This document shows positions 16,875-25,274 of a stretch of 64,000 nucleotides of DNA, in pieces. The stretch is from Sulfurospirillum sp001602955 (GTDB lineage Bacteria; Campylobacterota; Campylobacteria; Campylobacterales; Sulfurospirillaceae). Position numbers and translations under genes: made by a program. The stretch is taken from positions 1-64,000 of the forward strand of contig LVAC01000008.1 of assembly GCA_001602955.1 (NCBI GenBank), read 5' to 3'. Numbering within the stretch: position 1 is the stretch's first letter; every line of letters starts with the position of its first letter. The notes under the pieces are model-generated. The model saw only the letters and a program-made list of their open reading frames with translations, had not been told where the DNA came from and ran no database searches.

Positions 16875-18808
16875 TGAAACAGATAGTACCCGCCCTTGCT
16901 CTTTTGTGCACGTTGTATCTTCTCTTTTTTCTCAACAGTTACGCCGTGAAAGAGCGGGAAATTCAGATTATTCTAGACGGTAAAAATCAAAGTTTGGAGT
17001 CTTCGTATAAAGCGGTCACGCAGATGTATCGCATCTCGATTGAAAATTATTTTAAATACGTCATCATGCAACCGCGCGTCATCGAAATTTTACGCCGATC
17101 TTTACACGCATCCGAAGAGGAAAAAACACTCTTACGCGGGAATTTGTACCGTTATTTGTACCCGCTTTATCAGCATGAACTCATCGCTCAGGGTATTCGA
17201 CAACTGCACTTTCACACCGAAAAAGGCGAAAGTTTCTTACGGTTTCACCAACCCAACGAAAACGGCGACCTCTTGATCGACGTTCGGGCGACGATCAAAA
17301 AAGCCAACGAAGAGCGCACTTTCGTTTCCGGTTTTGAAGGCGGACGTATTTATCCCGGATTTCGTTACGTCTATCCGATCGTCGATCAAGGGACGTTTTT
17401 AGGAACCGTAGAACTTTCGCTTTCCTACGAGCGCATCGTTGCCGAACTTTCGAAACTTCTCAACGCACAGCACTATCTTTTGCTACTCAATAAGGAGACG
17501 ACGACGGACGTCGTATTTGAAAAGCACCGAGACCATTTTGTACCGTCGATGATTTCCGAGCGTTTTATGATCGAAAATCCTTCCATTTCATCTTTAAGCG
17601 ACCAAGCCTTAAAATCGCCCTTACTGATACACATCAATACGCTGCTTCGCGACAATCCGCGCGTACAAAAGTTGCTTGCTCACAATCAATCGTTTTCGAT
17701 TCCTCTAGTGCTAGAGCATCAAGGATACAGCATCAATTTTTATCCTATTTTTGCGATCGACAATCGTCTCGGTGGATACGTCACGACTTACGATTGTGCA
17801 CCCGAACTCGTCGACATTGAAAACAAGTACCTTACGATCTATCTTTTGGGCTTTATCACGCTTACGATTTTAACGTTTGGACTTTATCTTCTTTTAGTAC
17901 AGCGCAAACGAATCGTCCTTGAAAAAATTCAATTTGAAACGATCGTGACCTCTACCGTCAACGGCGTTATTCTTCTCACGAACGACGGAGCTATTCGCTT
18001 CGTGAACGCCGCAACACTCACGATATTAGGGTATCGTGAAATCGACATGTTGGGGAAAAACGCGCACCGTTTGATTCATGTGCATCCCCAATCGTTAGAT
18101 CAAGTACCCTGCCCTATCATCGAGAGCATCGCGCATCAGCGTTCCTATGTCGGCGAAGAGCTCTTTCGAACGGCGCAAGGAGAGCATATTTTCGTACATG
18201 TCAATTTGACGCCGTTTATTCAGGAAAACCGAAGTGTCGGTTCGGTGATGATTTTTCGAAATATTACCGAAGAGAAAAAAGCCAAAGAGACGATCGAGCA
18301 TTTAGCCTATTACGACTCCCTAACCGAACTTCCCAACCGTAAGCTTTTGTTGGATCGCTTGAATTATACCGTGGCGATATGTGCACGCTCGCATGAATAC
18401 TGCGGCTTATTGTTTATCGATTTGGATAATTTTAAAAACCTCAACGATACTTTAGGCCACGAATACGGCGACGTTTTGCTCCAAAAAGTCGCCAAACGTC
18501 TTCAAAAAACACTGCGTCATTGCGATACGGTCGCACGTTTTGGCGGCGACGAATTTGTCGTTTTGATTACGCAACTCGGATTGAACGAACATCCATCCAA
18601 GGAACAACTACGCCGTATCGCTCACAAAGTTCTCAAAGAATTTGCTAAACCTTTTTCTTTAATCGATCGCGACTACGAATGTTCCGCCAGTATCGGAGGA
18701 ACGCTCTTTTGGGATAATTCCAAAACGATCAACGACATTCTCAAAGATGCGGATATTGCGATGTATGCGGTCAAAAGAAGCGGTAAAAACAAAATTAATA
18801 TTGCTTAA
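16874..18808 (+). CDS. Membrane diguanylate cyclase with sensor, PAS and GGDEF domains
   Basis: The start at ATG 16874 overlaps the preceding stop (ATGA) and begins a membrane segment (VPALALLCTLYLLFFLNSY). The 644-residue protein has a large periplasmic Cache-like sensor (about 25-310, with GGRIYPGFRYVYPIVDQGTF), a second membrane segment (about 320-345), a PAS domain (about 354-465) and a GGDEF domain with GGDEF intact at about 556 and RHCD as the upstream I-site. No EAL domain follows. It should make c-di-GMP in response to the ligand handled by the adjacent PhnD-like protein. Its end overlaps the convergent histidine kinase gene by 14 bases. Confidence 0.88.
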   Translation: MKQIVPALALLCTLYLLFFLNSYAVKEREIQIILDGKNQSLESSYKAVTQMYRISIENYFKYVIMQPRVIEILRRSLHASEEEKTLLRGNLYRYLYPLYQHELIAQGIRQLHFHTEKGESFLRFHQPNENGDLLIDVRATIKKANEERTFVSGFEGGRIYPGFRYVYPIVDQGTFLGTVELSLSYERIVAELSKLLNAQHYLLLLNKETTTDVVFEKHRDHFVPSMISERFMIENPSISSLSDQALKSPLLIHINTLLRDNPRVQKLLAHNQSFSIPLVLEHQGYSINFYPIFAIDNRLGGYVTTYDCAPELVDIENKYLTIYLLGFITLTILTFGLYLLLVQRKRIVLEKIQFETIVTSTVNGVILLTNDGAIRFVNAATLTILGYREIDMLGKNAHRLIHVHPQSLDQVPCPIIESIAHQRSYVGEELFRTAQGEHIFVHVNLTPFIQENRSVGSVMIFRNITEEKKAKETIEHLAYYDSLTELPNRKLLLDRLNYTVAICARSHEYCGLLFIDLDNFKNLNDTLGHEYGDVLLQKVAKRLQKTLRHCDTVARFGGDEFVVLITQLGLNEHPSKEQLRRIAHKVLKEFAKPFSLIDRDYECSASIGGTLFWDNSKTINDILKDADIAMYAVKRSGKNKINIA

Positions 18809-20015
18809 ACTCTATTGCGTACGTGTAGTACCCTTCACGGTAATCCTGCCGTAATGAAAAGCCGTGTTTTTGGAGAATTTTCTGAACGATGCTAAGCCCA
18901 AGCCCAAATCCCTTACCGTCTCGTGCATCATTGCCTCTCACAAACGGCTCGCAATAATACGCTAAAGGACGACTCAAAGCCTCGCCTTGGTTTTTGACGG
19001 CAATCGTACGGTTTTCCACATCGATCACGACAGGCAGATGCACGGCATATTTGAGCGCGTTGTCGATAAGGTTTTTTAATGCAATTGCGAGATAATTCAA
19101 ATCGCCCTCGATCGTAAAAGAGTCTGTGATACGAATCTCCAAAAGCGATTCATCCTCGATCATCAGTTTGGTCAGTGCCTCGGAAAGAAGCGTCTCGACT
19201 TCAAAACGCTCCGTTTTAAATTCCGCCATATTTGCACCCAAACGCTCGATTTGCAAAAGTTCGTTCGTAAGTCGATCGATTTGAAAAATCGCTTTTTGGA
19301 GAATTTTTTGATGCGGATTTGAGGGCATCATTTCCAATGCCAATTTTGATTTGGCTAAGGGTGTTCGTAGCTCGTGCCCGATGTCGCGGAGTAAACGTTC
19401 CCGTGAACTGAGCAGATTTTCGATATTGGACGCCATTGCGTTAAAACTCTCCACAAGCCGCCCAAGCTCGTTGGAGCCTTGCTGCGACATTCTGACATGT
19501 AAGTCCCCTTCTCCAAAACGCTTCAAGGTTTGCGTCATCGTTTTTAACGGCAATAAAAGCTTCGCGATCAGAAGGAAAATGACGACGAGCAGTGCTACGT
19601 CCGCATCGATGAGATAGCCAAGGCGCGCTTGTTGGTCAAAATACTCTTCTTGATTTTTAACGCGTACGAGCAAAGGTTCGTCCAAATAGCGCAACAAAAG
19701 CGTATAGTAACCTTGGGCATCCTCATAGATTTTCATTTCGCCAAAACTACTTTGTTCTTCGTATATTCGACGTGCTTTTTGTTCGTAAATATCGTACGCA
19801 ACGCTTTCAAAACCCCAAGCATCGAGCTTTTTTTGAAAAGCGACCATATCGTTGTTTGCCAAATCTTTAAAGAGTTCGTTGCTCGCTTGAAGGTATTTTT
19901 CCCTGAGTAATGCTTCGATATTGGTTTTGGCTAAAGAATGCGTCTCTTTACCGACAAAAAACATAACCGCGAGGCTGGCTAGAAAAAGCAGTAAAAGTTT
20001 CGTAAAAATCGACAT
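18795..20015 (-). CDS. Sensor histidine kinase of the SHP/cytochrome operon
   Basis: The start is set at 20015, where ATG overlaps the regulator stop (ATGA); a frame extends 10 codons upstream inside the regulator gene. The 406-residue protein has membrane segments at about 5-25 and 133-155, a short periplasmic domain, a HAMP linker (LKRFGEGDLHVRMSQQGSNE), the H-box GHELRTPLAK (phospho-accepting His about 211) and a HATPase with DNALKYA and GFGLGLSIV. It resembles the ArsS-like kinases of Campylobacterota. It is the last gene of the haem protein operon, so it probably senses a signal linked to that system. Confidence 0.88.
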   Translation of the reverse strand: MSIFTKLLLLFLASLAVMFFVGKETHSLAKTNIEALLREKYLQASNELFKDLANNDMVAFQKKLDAWGFESVAYDIYEQKARRIYEEQSSFGEMKIYEDAQGYYTLLLRYLDEPLLVRVKNQEEYFDQQARLGYLIDADVALLVVIFLLIAKLLLPLKTMTQTLKRFGEGDLHVRMSQQGSNELGRLVESFNAMASNIENLLSSRERLLRDIGHELRTPLAKSKLALEMMPSNPHQKILQKAIFQIDRLTNELLQIERLGANMAEFKTERFEVETLLSEALTKLMIEDESLLEIRITDSFTIEGDLNYLAIALKNLIDNALKYAVHLPVVIDVENRTIAVKNQGEALSRPLAYYCEPFVRGNDARDGKGFGLGLSIVQKILQKHGFSLRQDYREGYYTYAIEFKQY

Positions 20016-20689
20016 CAATGCACCAACTGGTAACCCACGCCCCACACCGATTTGATGTACTTGGGATTTTTAGAATCATCGCCGAGTTTTGCGCGAAGAT
20101 TGCTCACGTGCATATCGACCGTTCGGTCTTTGGAACTATATCCGATGCCGTTAATGGCGTTGAAAAGCGTTTCGCGCGAAAAAACTTTTCCGGGGTGAGA
20201 CAAAAGCAGGTGCAACAGATCAAACTCGATTTTGGTCAAATCCAAAGCGTAACCCTCTAAGGCGATTTGCATTTTTTCCTCATCAATCTCGAAATCGCCG
20301 ATTTTCTTTTTACTTTTGAGCGTTCTTCGAAGGGCGGAATTGATTTTTAACACCAACTCTCTAGGCTCATACGGCTTGGCGAGATAATCATCCGCACCGA
20401 GTCCGTATCCGAGTATTTTATCGCTCAGTTCGTTGCGCGCGGAGGAGATGATGATGTACACCTCTTCATTCAACGCCCGTAACGCTTTGCACACGTCAAA
20501 ACCGTCCATTTGAGGAAGCATCAAATCCAGTACGATCAGTTGAATCTCTTGAGAATGTGCTTTGACGTACGCAAGTGCTTCTTTGGGCTTATCGATCGCG
20601 ACAACCTCGAAGTCGTAGTTCGTTAAATATTCTTTGATAAGAGATTGCATCTCCAAATCGTCTTCGATGAGTAAAATTTTCTCGCTCAT
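20015..20689 (-). CDS. OmpR-family response regulator of the SHP/cytochrome operon
   Basis: A 224-residue regulator. The receiver domain has the acidic pocket (LIEDDLE), the phospho-Asp in VLDLMLPQMDG (about 54) and Lys in YLAKPYEP; the C-terminal winged helix ends in KSVWGVGYQLVH. The start at 20689 is chosen because its ATG overlaps the stop of the Spy-like gene as ATGA, and because MSEKILLIEDD is a normal receiver opening. It likely controls its own operon: TTGAC repeats 11 bp apart lie upstream of the first gene (23101-23116). Confidence 0.9.
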   Translation of the reverse strand: MSEKILLIEDDLEMQSLIKEYLTNYDFEVVAIDKPKEALAYVKAHSQEIQLIVLDLMLPQMDGFDVCKALRALNEEVYIIISSARNELSDKILGYGLGADDYLAKPYEPRELVLKINSALRRTLKSKKKIGDFEIDEEKMQIALEGYALDLTKIEFDLLHLLLSHPGKVFSRETLFNAINGIGYSSKDRTVDMHVSNLRAKLGDDSKNPKYIKSVWGVGYQLVH

Positions 20690-21063
20690 TCGACCTCCCA
20701 CTCGTCTAAATTACGGGCGAATTTTTCACGCTGTGAGGGCGTTAGGATAGCGTGCATTTGCAGTAAAAAACGCGTTTCGATTTGCGATGCTTTTTGGGAT
20801 AAAGAGGTTTGCAAAGCAACTAAAGCGCGCTCGTCAAGTTGCTTTTCACGAAACAATCTCTCTTTGTGTTTTTCGACGCTCTCTTTTTCGTCGCGAAAGG
20901 CTTTAAGCTCGTGTCGATACGCTTTAACAATCTCTTTAACGTCGTTTTGTTGTTCAAGACTTAGTTCTAAAGAAGACAGATCTTTACTCAAATGGTGTTT
21001 TTCATGCCCGTCGGCAACACCTAAAGTAACCATAATCAGTAAAAACGCTACGATTCGTTTCAT
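20686..21063 (-). CDS. Spy/CpxP-like small periplasmic protein
   Basis: A 125-residue exported protein with a signal peptide (MKRIVAFLLIMVTLGVADG), a His-containing segment HEKHHL, a long charged helix and a C-terminal LTPSQREKFARNL, which is the LTxxQ motif of the Spy/CpxP/ZraP family. Such proteins act as periplasmic chaperones or modulators of two-component sensors, sometimes with metal binding. Position between the cytochrome genes and the two-component genes suggests it tunes the kinase encoded downstream. Confidence 0.75.
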   Translation of the reverse strand: MKRIVAFLLIMVTLGVADGHEKHHLSKDLSSLELSLEQQNDVKEIVKAYRHELKAFRDEKESVEKHKERLFREKQLDERALVALQTSLSQKASQIETRFLLQMHAILTPSQREKFARNLDEWEVE

Positions 21064-21067
21064 CGTT

Positions 21068-22168
21068 TTAGCCTTTAATATCCCTGTCGTTAATCGAGCC
21101 TTGTTCTATCATCGGATGACACGCCTTACAGTTGGAAATTTTACCGATTTTAGGGTCGCTTGACGCTACTTTTTCGATTCCGTGGTGGCGTTTTTTCCAA
21201 AACGACGTTTCCGTAATGCTCTTGGGCATTGTATCATTTTTGAGACGCGAGAGCATATACACGGCGGCTTCTTTGGTAGCGTGTTCGGCACTGTTATCGT
21301 CTAAAAAGGCTTTAATCGACTGCATCGTTGCGGCCTCTAACGAGGCATCATCGCCGAAATGATTGTCCAAAGAGCTCATCATCTCGTCCCACGAGGTTTT
21401 AGGCAATAAAAACGGCGGATAAAGCATATGACAGCTGCCGCACTCTTTCGCAAAAGCGGGGTGGACTTTGGCATAATCCACCTTCGGGTTGTTATCGGCT
21501 AAAAACAAAGCATTGGGCGAGGCTAAAAGATAAATCAGCGCAACGACAGTCGCCCCCAACCACAACACTCCGAATGCTTTTTGAAAGAGACTGAGCTGAA
21601 CGCTTTGCCCGTCGCCCTCTTTATAACCGTCCACCATAGAGCGTAAAATCAGTTTGGAATGAAGCAATCTATCCAATAAGGCTCCGGCAATGTGTGCGAA
21701 AATAAGAAACATCAACGCGTTGGCAAAAAATTCATGCACTTCTTTAAAGAGTTTCATCTTCGCAAACCACGTGTGATTCAAAAAGGAGGCGATGCCCATC
21801 CCCTCTTGCGCGCCGTACGCCAAAGCACCGGTAACAATACTCAAAAATAGAAGCACCATCATCCCGACAATTGCATAACTAGATGCCGGATTGTGCCCGA
21901 TATAGCTTTTTTTCGCGCCGAAAACGCTTAACATGTACGTTTTTAAATCGGCGATTTTGAAACTAAAATCTTTAAATTTCGAGTAGGGAATATCCAAAAA
22001 TCCCCACACGATACGACCCAAAAAAAGCACGCCGATCGCATAGCCTAAAGAGGCATGAATGGAAAGCCACCGATCTTCGTCGCTACTGAGGTATACGCCC
22101 AACATCAACACCATTGCCAAAAGATGAAACACCCTTGTGTAGAGGCTCCAAACAAGTATTTTTTTCAT
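21068..22168 (-). CDS. Cytochrome b561-type membrane protein fused to a dihaem cytochrome c domain
   Basis: The ATG at 22168 overlaps the preceding stop (ATGA) and follows GGGAG; another ATG lies two codons earlier. Residues 1-200 form a four-helix b561 domain with helix histidines (RVFHLLAM, HASLGYAIG, HEFFANALMFLIFAHIAGA). After a fifth hydrophobic segment the C-terminal part has two c-type haem sites, CGSCH and CKACH, matching the soluble DHC encoded next door. It can carry electrons from quinol through b haems to c haems in the periplasm. The fusion of DHC-like and b561 domains is the notable point. Confidence 0.85.
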   Translation of the reverse strand: MKKILVWSLYTRVFHLLAMVLMLGVYLSSDEDRWLSIHASLGYAIGVLFLGRIVWGFLDIPYSKFKDFSFKIADLKTYMLSVFGAKKSYIGHNPASSYAIVGMMVLLFLSIVTGALAYGAQEGMGIASFLNHTWFAKMKLFKEVHEFFANALMFLIFAHIAGALLDRLLHSKLILRSMVDGYKEGDGQSVQLSLFQKAFGVLWLGATVVALIYLLASPNALFLADNNPKVDYAKVHPAFAKECGSCHMLYPPFLLPKTSWDEMMSSLDNHFGDDASLEAATMQSIKAFLDDNSAEHATKEAAVYMLSRLKNDTMPKSITETSFWKKRHHGIEKVASSDPKIGKISNCKACHPMIEQGSINDRDIKG

Positions 22169-22620
22169 TCCCATCTCCCGTAATTGGGTATCACGATAGT
22201 ACGCTCGCTATAATCGCCCTGTTCGGCCTTGGTATGACACGCCGCGCATTGACTGAGCGATTTGACTTCCGGTTGGTCGATAAGACGTTCTGGAATGCGT
22301 CGGTGTTCTTTGATAAAATACGGCGATTGCGAAATGCGCATCGTCGTATTGCCTTGTGTTAGTTTACTATTTCCCGCGTTTTGTGTCACGTACGTTACAA
22401 TAGCATCGTGCTCTTTTTGGGAGAGCGACGCATCGGTTCCAAAGTGGTCTTTCAAATTTCCCATCACCTTTTGCCAACCGCTCGCATTTAAAAGTGCGGG
22501 TTGATACCCGAAATGACAACTCGCACACTCTTTTTGGTACAACGCATCGGTTGCCGCAGGAACGTTTTTGGCCCACGACATTGAGGCTAAAACCAAACAA
22601 CTTAAAATAATTCGTTTCAT
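22165..22620 (-). CDS. Dihaem cytochrome c (DHC family)
   Basis: A 151-residue exported protein with signal peptide ending MSWAKN, and two haem sites CASCH (about 33-37) and CAACH (about 125). Segments such as GYQPALLNASGWQKVMGNLKDHFG and the ending with a second haem fit the DHC family known from Rhodobacter sphaeroides, where it donates electrons to SHP. It sits between the SHP-like gene and the b561 gene in the same order expected for electron flow: quinol, b561, DHC, SHP. Confidence 0.87.
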   Translation of the reverse strand: MKRIILSCLVLASMSWAKNVPAATDALYQKECASCHFGYQPALLNASGWQKVMGNLKDHFGTDASLSQKEHDAIVTYVTQNAGNSKLTQGNTTMRISQSPYFIKEHRRIPERLIDQPEVKSLSQCAACHTKAEQGDYSERTIVIPNYGRWE

Positions 22621-22629
22621 CGTTTTTCC

Positions 22630-23046
22630 TTATTGGTTGATCAAATAGGTTAAAACGTCGCCTTTTTCAAGCGCGCTTCCCTCACGATTATAGACGTCGT
22701 TAAAATTGCGACGCAACCATTTTTGCACTTCTTCAACGTCGGTGAGCCTTTGCGCATTGGCTGAAGGAGCTAAAGGAGCGATGGTTTTATTGGTATTGAC
22801 ATTGAGTCCCATCGCTTTCAAATCACTCTTGTGACACGTCGTACAACGCATCTCTTGAGCTTTTTTTCCGATATGTTGACTCGTAAAAATGCTCTCGCCT
22901 CGTTTGGCGTCAAACCTCTCAAAAGAAGCATCTTGGGCTTTGGCCTCTTTTTCAAGCTCATTCATATAAGCTTTCATCGGCGCATTAAAATCCTGCGCAA
23001 GCAGTATAACCGCACTGCACGATAGCATCAAAAATATTTTTTTCAT
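22630..23046 (-). CDS. SHP-like monohaem cytochrome c (DUF1924 family)
   Basis: The start is ATG 23046, opening the signal peptide MKKIFLMLSCSAVILLAQD; the longer frame begins in the promoter. The 138-residue protein has one haem site CTTCH (68-72) and the DUF1924/SHP layout. SHP from Rhodobacter sphaeroides is a high-spin cytochrome whose distal ligand is an asparagine that leaves on reduction, letting it bind oxygen or NO. Asparagines at 82, 84 and 86 (LNVNTN) lie in the matching place. Together with DHC and b561 this makes a complete SHP cluster. Confidence 0.85.
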   Translation of the reverse strand: MKKIFLMLSCSAVILLAQDFNAPMKAYMNELEKEAKAQDASFERFDAKRGESIFTSQHIGKKAQEMRCTTCHKSDLKAMGLNVNTNKTIAPLAPSANAQRLTDVEEVQKWLRRNFNDVYNREGSALEKGDVLTYLINQ

Positions 23047-23060
23047 TACAACTCCTCGGT

Positions 23061-23118
23061 TTTTATATTGAAATGTTAAAATAACGGTGTCAATTTCGTA
23101 TTGACTTTTTCTTGACAC
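23061..23118 (-). promoter_or_regulatory. Candidate OmpR-type binding site and promoter of the SHP operon
   Basis: Two direct TTGAC repeats at 23101-23105 and 23112-23116 are 11 bp apart, the one-turn spacing used by OmpR-family regulators. GTGTCAA (23087-23093) and TTGACAC (23112-23118) form an inverted pair. On the minus strand TATAAA (23062-23067) could be the -10 box, though the 20-bp spacer from TTGACA is long. The operon's own regulator is a good candidate for binding here. Confidence 0.45.
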
Positions 23119-23142
23119 TTTCTTTACATGTAAGGAGTTTCT

Positions 23143-23625
23143 ATGCGTCGTCTTTTGCTTTTATGCGTCACTACGTTGGCGTTTCTTTTAAGCGGCTGTG
23201 CTTCCAAAGAAGTCAATCCCGCGTCCTTCAACACTTCCGTGAACCTGTTGCAAGCGGGTGAAATCAGCGTTTACGATACGAAAAAAGATGCCATTTTGTT
23301 TTACACGTATACGCAAGAAAACGGAAAATTGATCGAAAACAGTTCGGGAAAATTGTTGCCGTTTCGCGTTTTATTTATGGATTTGTGGGTGACGGGATTG
23401 GGACACGACTTAAGACGCCTCACGGATAATCATGCCGAAACGATCAAAGATGCGTTGATGTACGCCGCGGAACAAAAAGGTATGCAACCCTTGCATATCA
23501 ATCAAAAAGAGTTTATCATCGATACGAAATTCGCACACGATATGGTCGATGCCATCAATGCCTACGAAGAGAAGATGAAACGTTACGACCGAGACCGCAG
23601 AGTTCCGCCGCTTAAAGATCTCTAA
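23143..23625 (+). CDS. Exported lipoprotein of unknown function
   Basis: A 160-residue protein with a lipoprotein signal: a hydrophobic stretch followed by the lipobox LSGC at about residue 19. The rest is not recognised; it has mixed alpha/beta character and a basic end (KRYDRDRRVPPLKDL). The ribosome site TAAGGAG directly joins a perfect TTACATGTAA decamer (23124-23133), so the dispersed motif overlaps its translation start region. It is divergent from the SHP operon and shares its upstream region, so co-regulation is possible. Confidence 0.8.
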   Translation: MRRLLLLCVTTLAFLLSGCASKEVNPASFNTSVNLLQAGEISVYDTKKDAILFYTYTQENGKLIENSSGKLLPFRVLFMDLWVTGLGHDLRRLTDNHAETIKDALMYAAEQKGMQPLHINQKEFIIDTKFAHDMVDAINAYEEKMKRYDRDRRVPPLKDL

Positions 23626-23663
23626 GCGAAGCTATGCCATACTAAAAAGAAAAAGGTCTTGAA

Positions 23664-24005
23664 ATGAGTCAACTGCCTCCGTGTCCAAAATGCAACTGTG
23701 AATACACGTACGAAGACGCCGATACGATCATTTGTCCCGAATGTGCCTACGAGTGGTCTAACAATGCCGCTTCCGACGAAGCATCGAGCAAAGTCGTCAA
23801 AGATGCTCACGGAACGATCTTACACGACGGCGATACCGTCACGGTCATCAAAGACCTCAAACTTAAAGGCTCTTCGGCAGTCATTAAAGGCGGTACGAAA
23901 GTCAAAAATATTCGACTGAATTTTGAGAGCGATCACAATATCGATTGTAAAATCGAGGGTATCGGAGCGATGGGATTAAAGTCGGAGTTTGTAAAAAAAG
24001 CCTAA
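23664..24005 (+). CDS. yjdM: YjdM/PhnA family zinc ribbon protein
   Basis: A 113-residue protein with an N-terminal zinc ribbon (CPKCNCEY...CPECAYEW, about residues 8-31) followed by the SH3-like domain typical of YjdM/PhnA (KDAHGTILHDGDTVTVIKDLKLKGSS). Despite the historic name for alkylphosphonate uptake, a role in phosphonate metabolism is not established. It has a ribosome site AAAGGTC and appears to be single. Confidence 0.9.
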   Translation: MSQLPPCPKCNCEYTYEDADTIICPECAYEWSNNAASDEASSKVVKDAHGTILHDGDTVTVIKDLKLKGSSAVIKGGTKVKNIRLNFESDHNIDCKIEGIGAMGLKSEFVKKA

Positions 24006-24014
24006 ATCTAAAGA

Positions 24015-24053
24015 GAATTTGCGAGAGAGCGTCATACGCAATGTCGCAAATTC
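24015..24053. terminator. Hairpin between convergent yjdM and azlD
   Basis: A perfect 10-bp inverted repeat (GAATTTGCGA at 24015-24024, TCGCAAATTC at 24044-24053) encloses a smaller GCGT-CAT-ACGC hairpin. It sits between two genes that converge, so it can act as a two-way terminator. No long T-run follows on either strand. Confidence 0.6.
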
Positions 24054-24060
24054 GACGTGT

Positions 24061-24384
24061 TTAAAAAACGTTTTGAATTAAAATCATATACGCAAGCGTT
24101 GCGACAAAAATGCTTAGAAGCGCATTTTTAAACCTGACATGTAAGAAAATCGCAATGCCTACGCCGATGATCTCCGCCAACCCGTAAGGATAGCTTTCCC
24201 ACTTCACGTCTTTAAGGGCATAAAAAACCAAAATGACCATAATCATTACGGGCATCGTAAGTTCGATATACTTAATCAGCGGCGAAGGTTCGCGGTTGCG
24301 AAACACCAAAAACGGAATGATGCGCGTCGCATACGTCGCAAGCGTCGCGACAACGATACTTCCGATAAGATAGCTACTTTCCAC
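24061..24384 (-). CDS. azlD: AzlD-family branched-chain amino acid transport subunit
   Basis: A 107-residue membrane protein with about three hydrophobic segments and the AzlD start pattern ATLATYATRIIPFLVF. It overlaps azlC by 11 bases. AzlC and AzlD together form an exporter of branched-chain amino acids in characterised relatives. The dispersed octamer at 24137-24144 is read here as Leu-His-Val. Confidence 0.88.
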   Translation of the reverse strand: MESSYLIGSIVVATLATYATRIIPFLVFRNREPSPLIKYIELTMPVMIMVILVFYALKDVKWESYPYGLAEIIGVGIAIFLHVRFKNALLSIFVATLAYMILIQNVF

Positions 24385-25048
24385 TTTCCATACTCCTCTT
24401 AAAAACGATCAAAACAAACGCCGCTAAACAGAGCGACAAAATCAACATTTTTTGCGGCGGAAAGAAAACCATGCCGAAAAGCCCGATAATCAGTGCCACA
24501 AAAAACGGTTTATGAAGCCTGTTTTTCTTATACAGCTCGATGGAAAGCACGACAAAAAGAGCCGTCAGCGAAAACTCGATGCCTTGGTAATTAAACGGTA
24601 CGATATTGCCGAGCACCGCACCCGCAACGCTTCCGATAATCCAATAGCATTGATTTAAAAACGTAATCCACAAATAGACCCGCTCGCGTTCGTCTTTGTC
24701 AACTTCGCTCGTTTTTAAAAGGGCAAACGTTTCGTCGGTTAACCCGAATATCAAGTAGTGTTTTTTCCATGAAAAATCTTTAAACGCCGAGATCATCGAA
24801 AGTCCGTAAAAAGTATGGCGCAGATTAAGTAAAAACGTGGCGATGCCGATTTCCAAAATCGTCGCTTGCGAAGCAAACAAGGTTAAAGCCAAAAATTGCC
24901 CCGAACCCGCAAAGATAAACACGCTCATAAAAAAAGCGTAATACCACGGAATCAATAATTTTGCGAGTAAAAGCCCAAATGCCATACCCAGTGGAATGTA
25001 GCCCATCATTACGGGAATCGTCAACTTAACGATAGTAAAAAAAGACAC
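24374..25048 (-). CDS. azlC: AzlC-family branched-chain amino acid transport protein
   Basis: A 224-residue membrane protein with six or more hydrophobic segments and AzlC features: IPVMMGYIPLGMAFGLL near the start, FIFAGSGQFLAL, LLNLRHTFYGLS and GLTDETFAL. It pairs with AzlD as a branched-chain amino acid exporter. An ACATGTAA octamer (25061-25068) lies just upstream of its start. Confidence 0.9.
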   Translation of the reverse strand: MSFFTIVKLTIPVMMGYIPLGMAFGLLLAKLLIPWYYAFFMSVFIFAGSGQFLALTLFASQATILEIGIATFLLNLRHTFYGLSMISAFKDFSWKKHYLIFGLTDETFALLKTSEVDKDERERVYLWITFLNQCYWIIGSVAGAVLGNIVPFNYQGIEFSLTALFVVLSIELYKKNRLHKPFFVALIIGLFGMVFFPPQKMLILSLCLAAFVLIVFKRSMESGK

Positions 25049-25095
25049 TCAAATCCTTTGACATGTAAAGATGATTATCGGCGTTATGCCAAACG

Positions 25096-25266
25096 CTATT
25101 TTTGAATGTAACGATCCAAATAGTTTTTGGAGACGTTGGAATCGTGCAACGTTTGACGTACCTCTTTGGAAGGAGGTACGTTATGAGGTTTGACGTCGCT
25201 GAAATAAAGATAATCCACCGTGACGATCAAAGCGATAATCACGACAATCGGAAGCAAAAAAATCAT
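25096..25266 (-). CDS. Small single-pass membrane protein downstream of flgG
   Basis: This 56-residue frame is easy to miss because of its length. It starts with ATG at 25266, eight bases after the flgG stop, and ends with TAG at 25096. The product has one hydrophobic helix at the N-terminus (MIFLLPIVVIIALIVTV) and a soluble charged tail (DVKPHNVPPSKEVRQTLHDS and beyond). The ribosome site is weak, so translation is probably coupled to flgG. Its place at the end of the flgF-flgG unit hints at a flagellar or membrane role, but none is known to me. Confidence 0.6.
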   Translation of the reverse strand: MIFLLPIVVIIALIVTVDYLYFSDVKPHNVPPSKEVRQTLHDSNVSKNYLDRYIQK

Positions 25267-25274
25267 ATTAGCGT

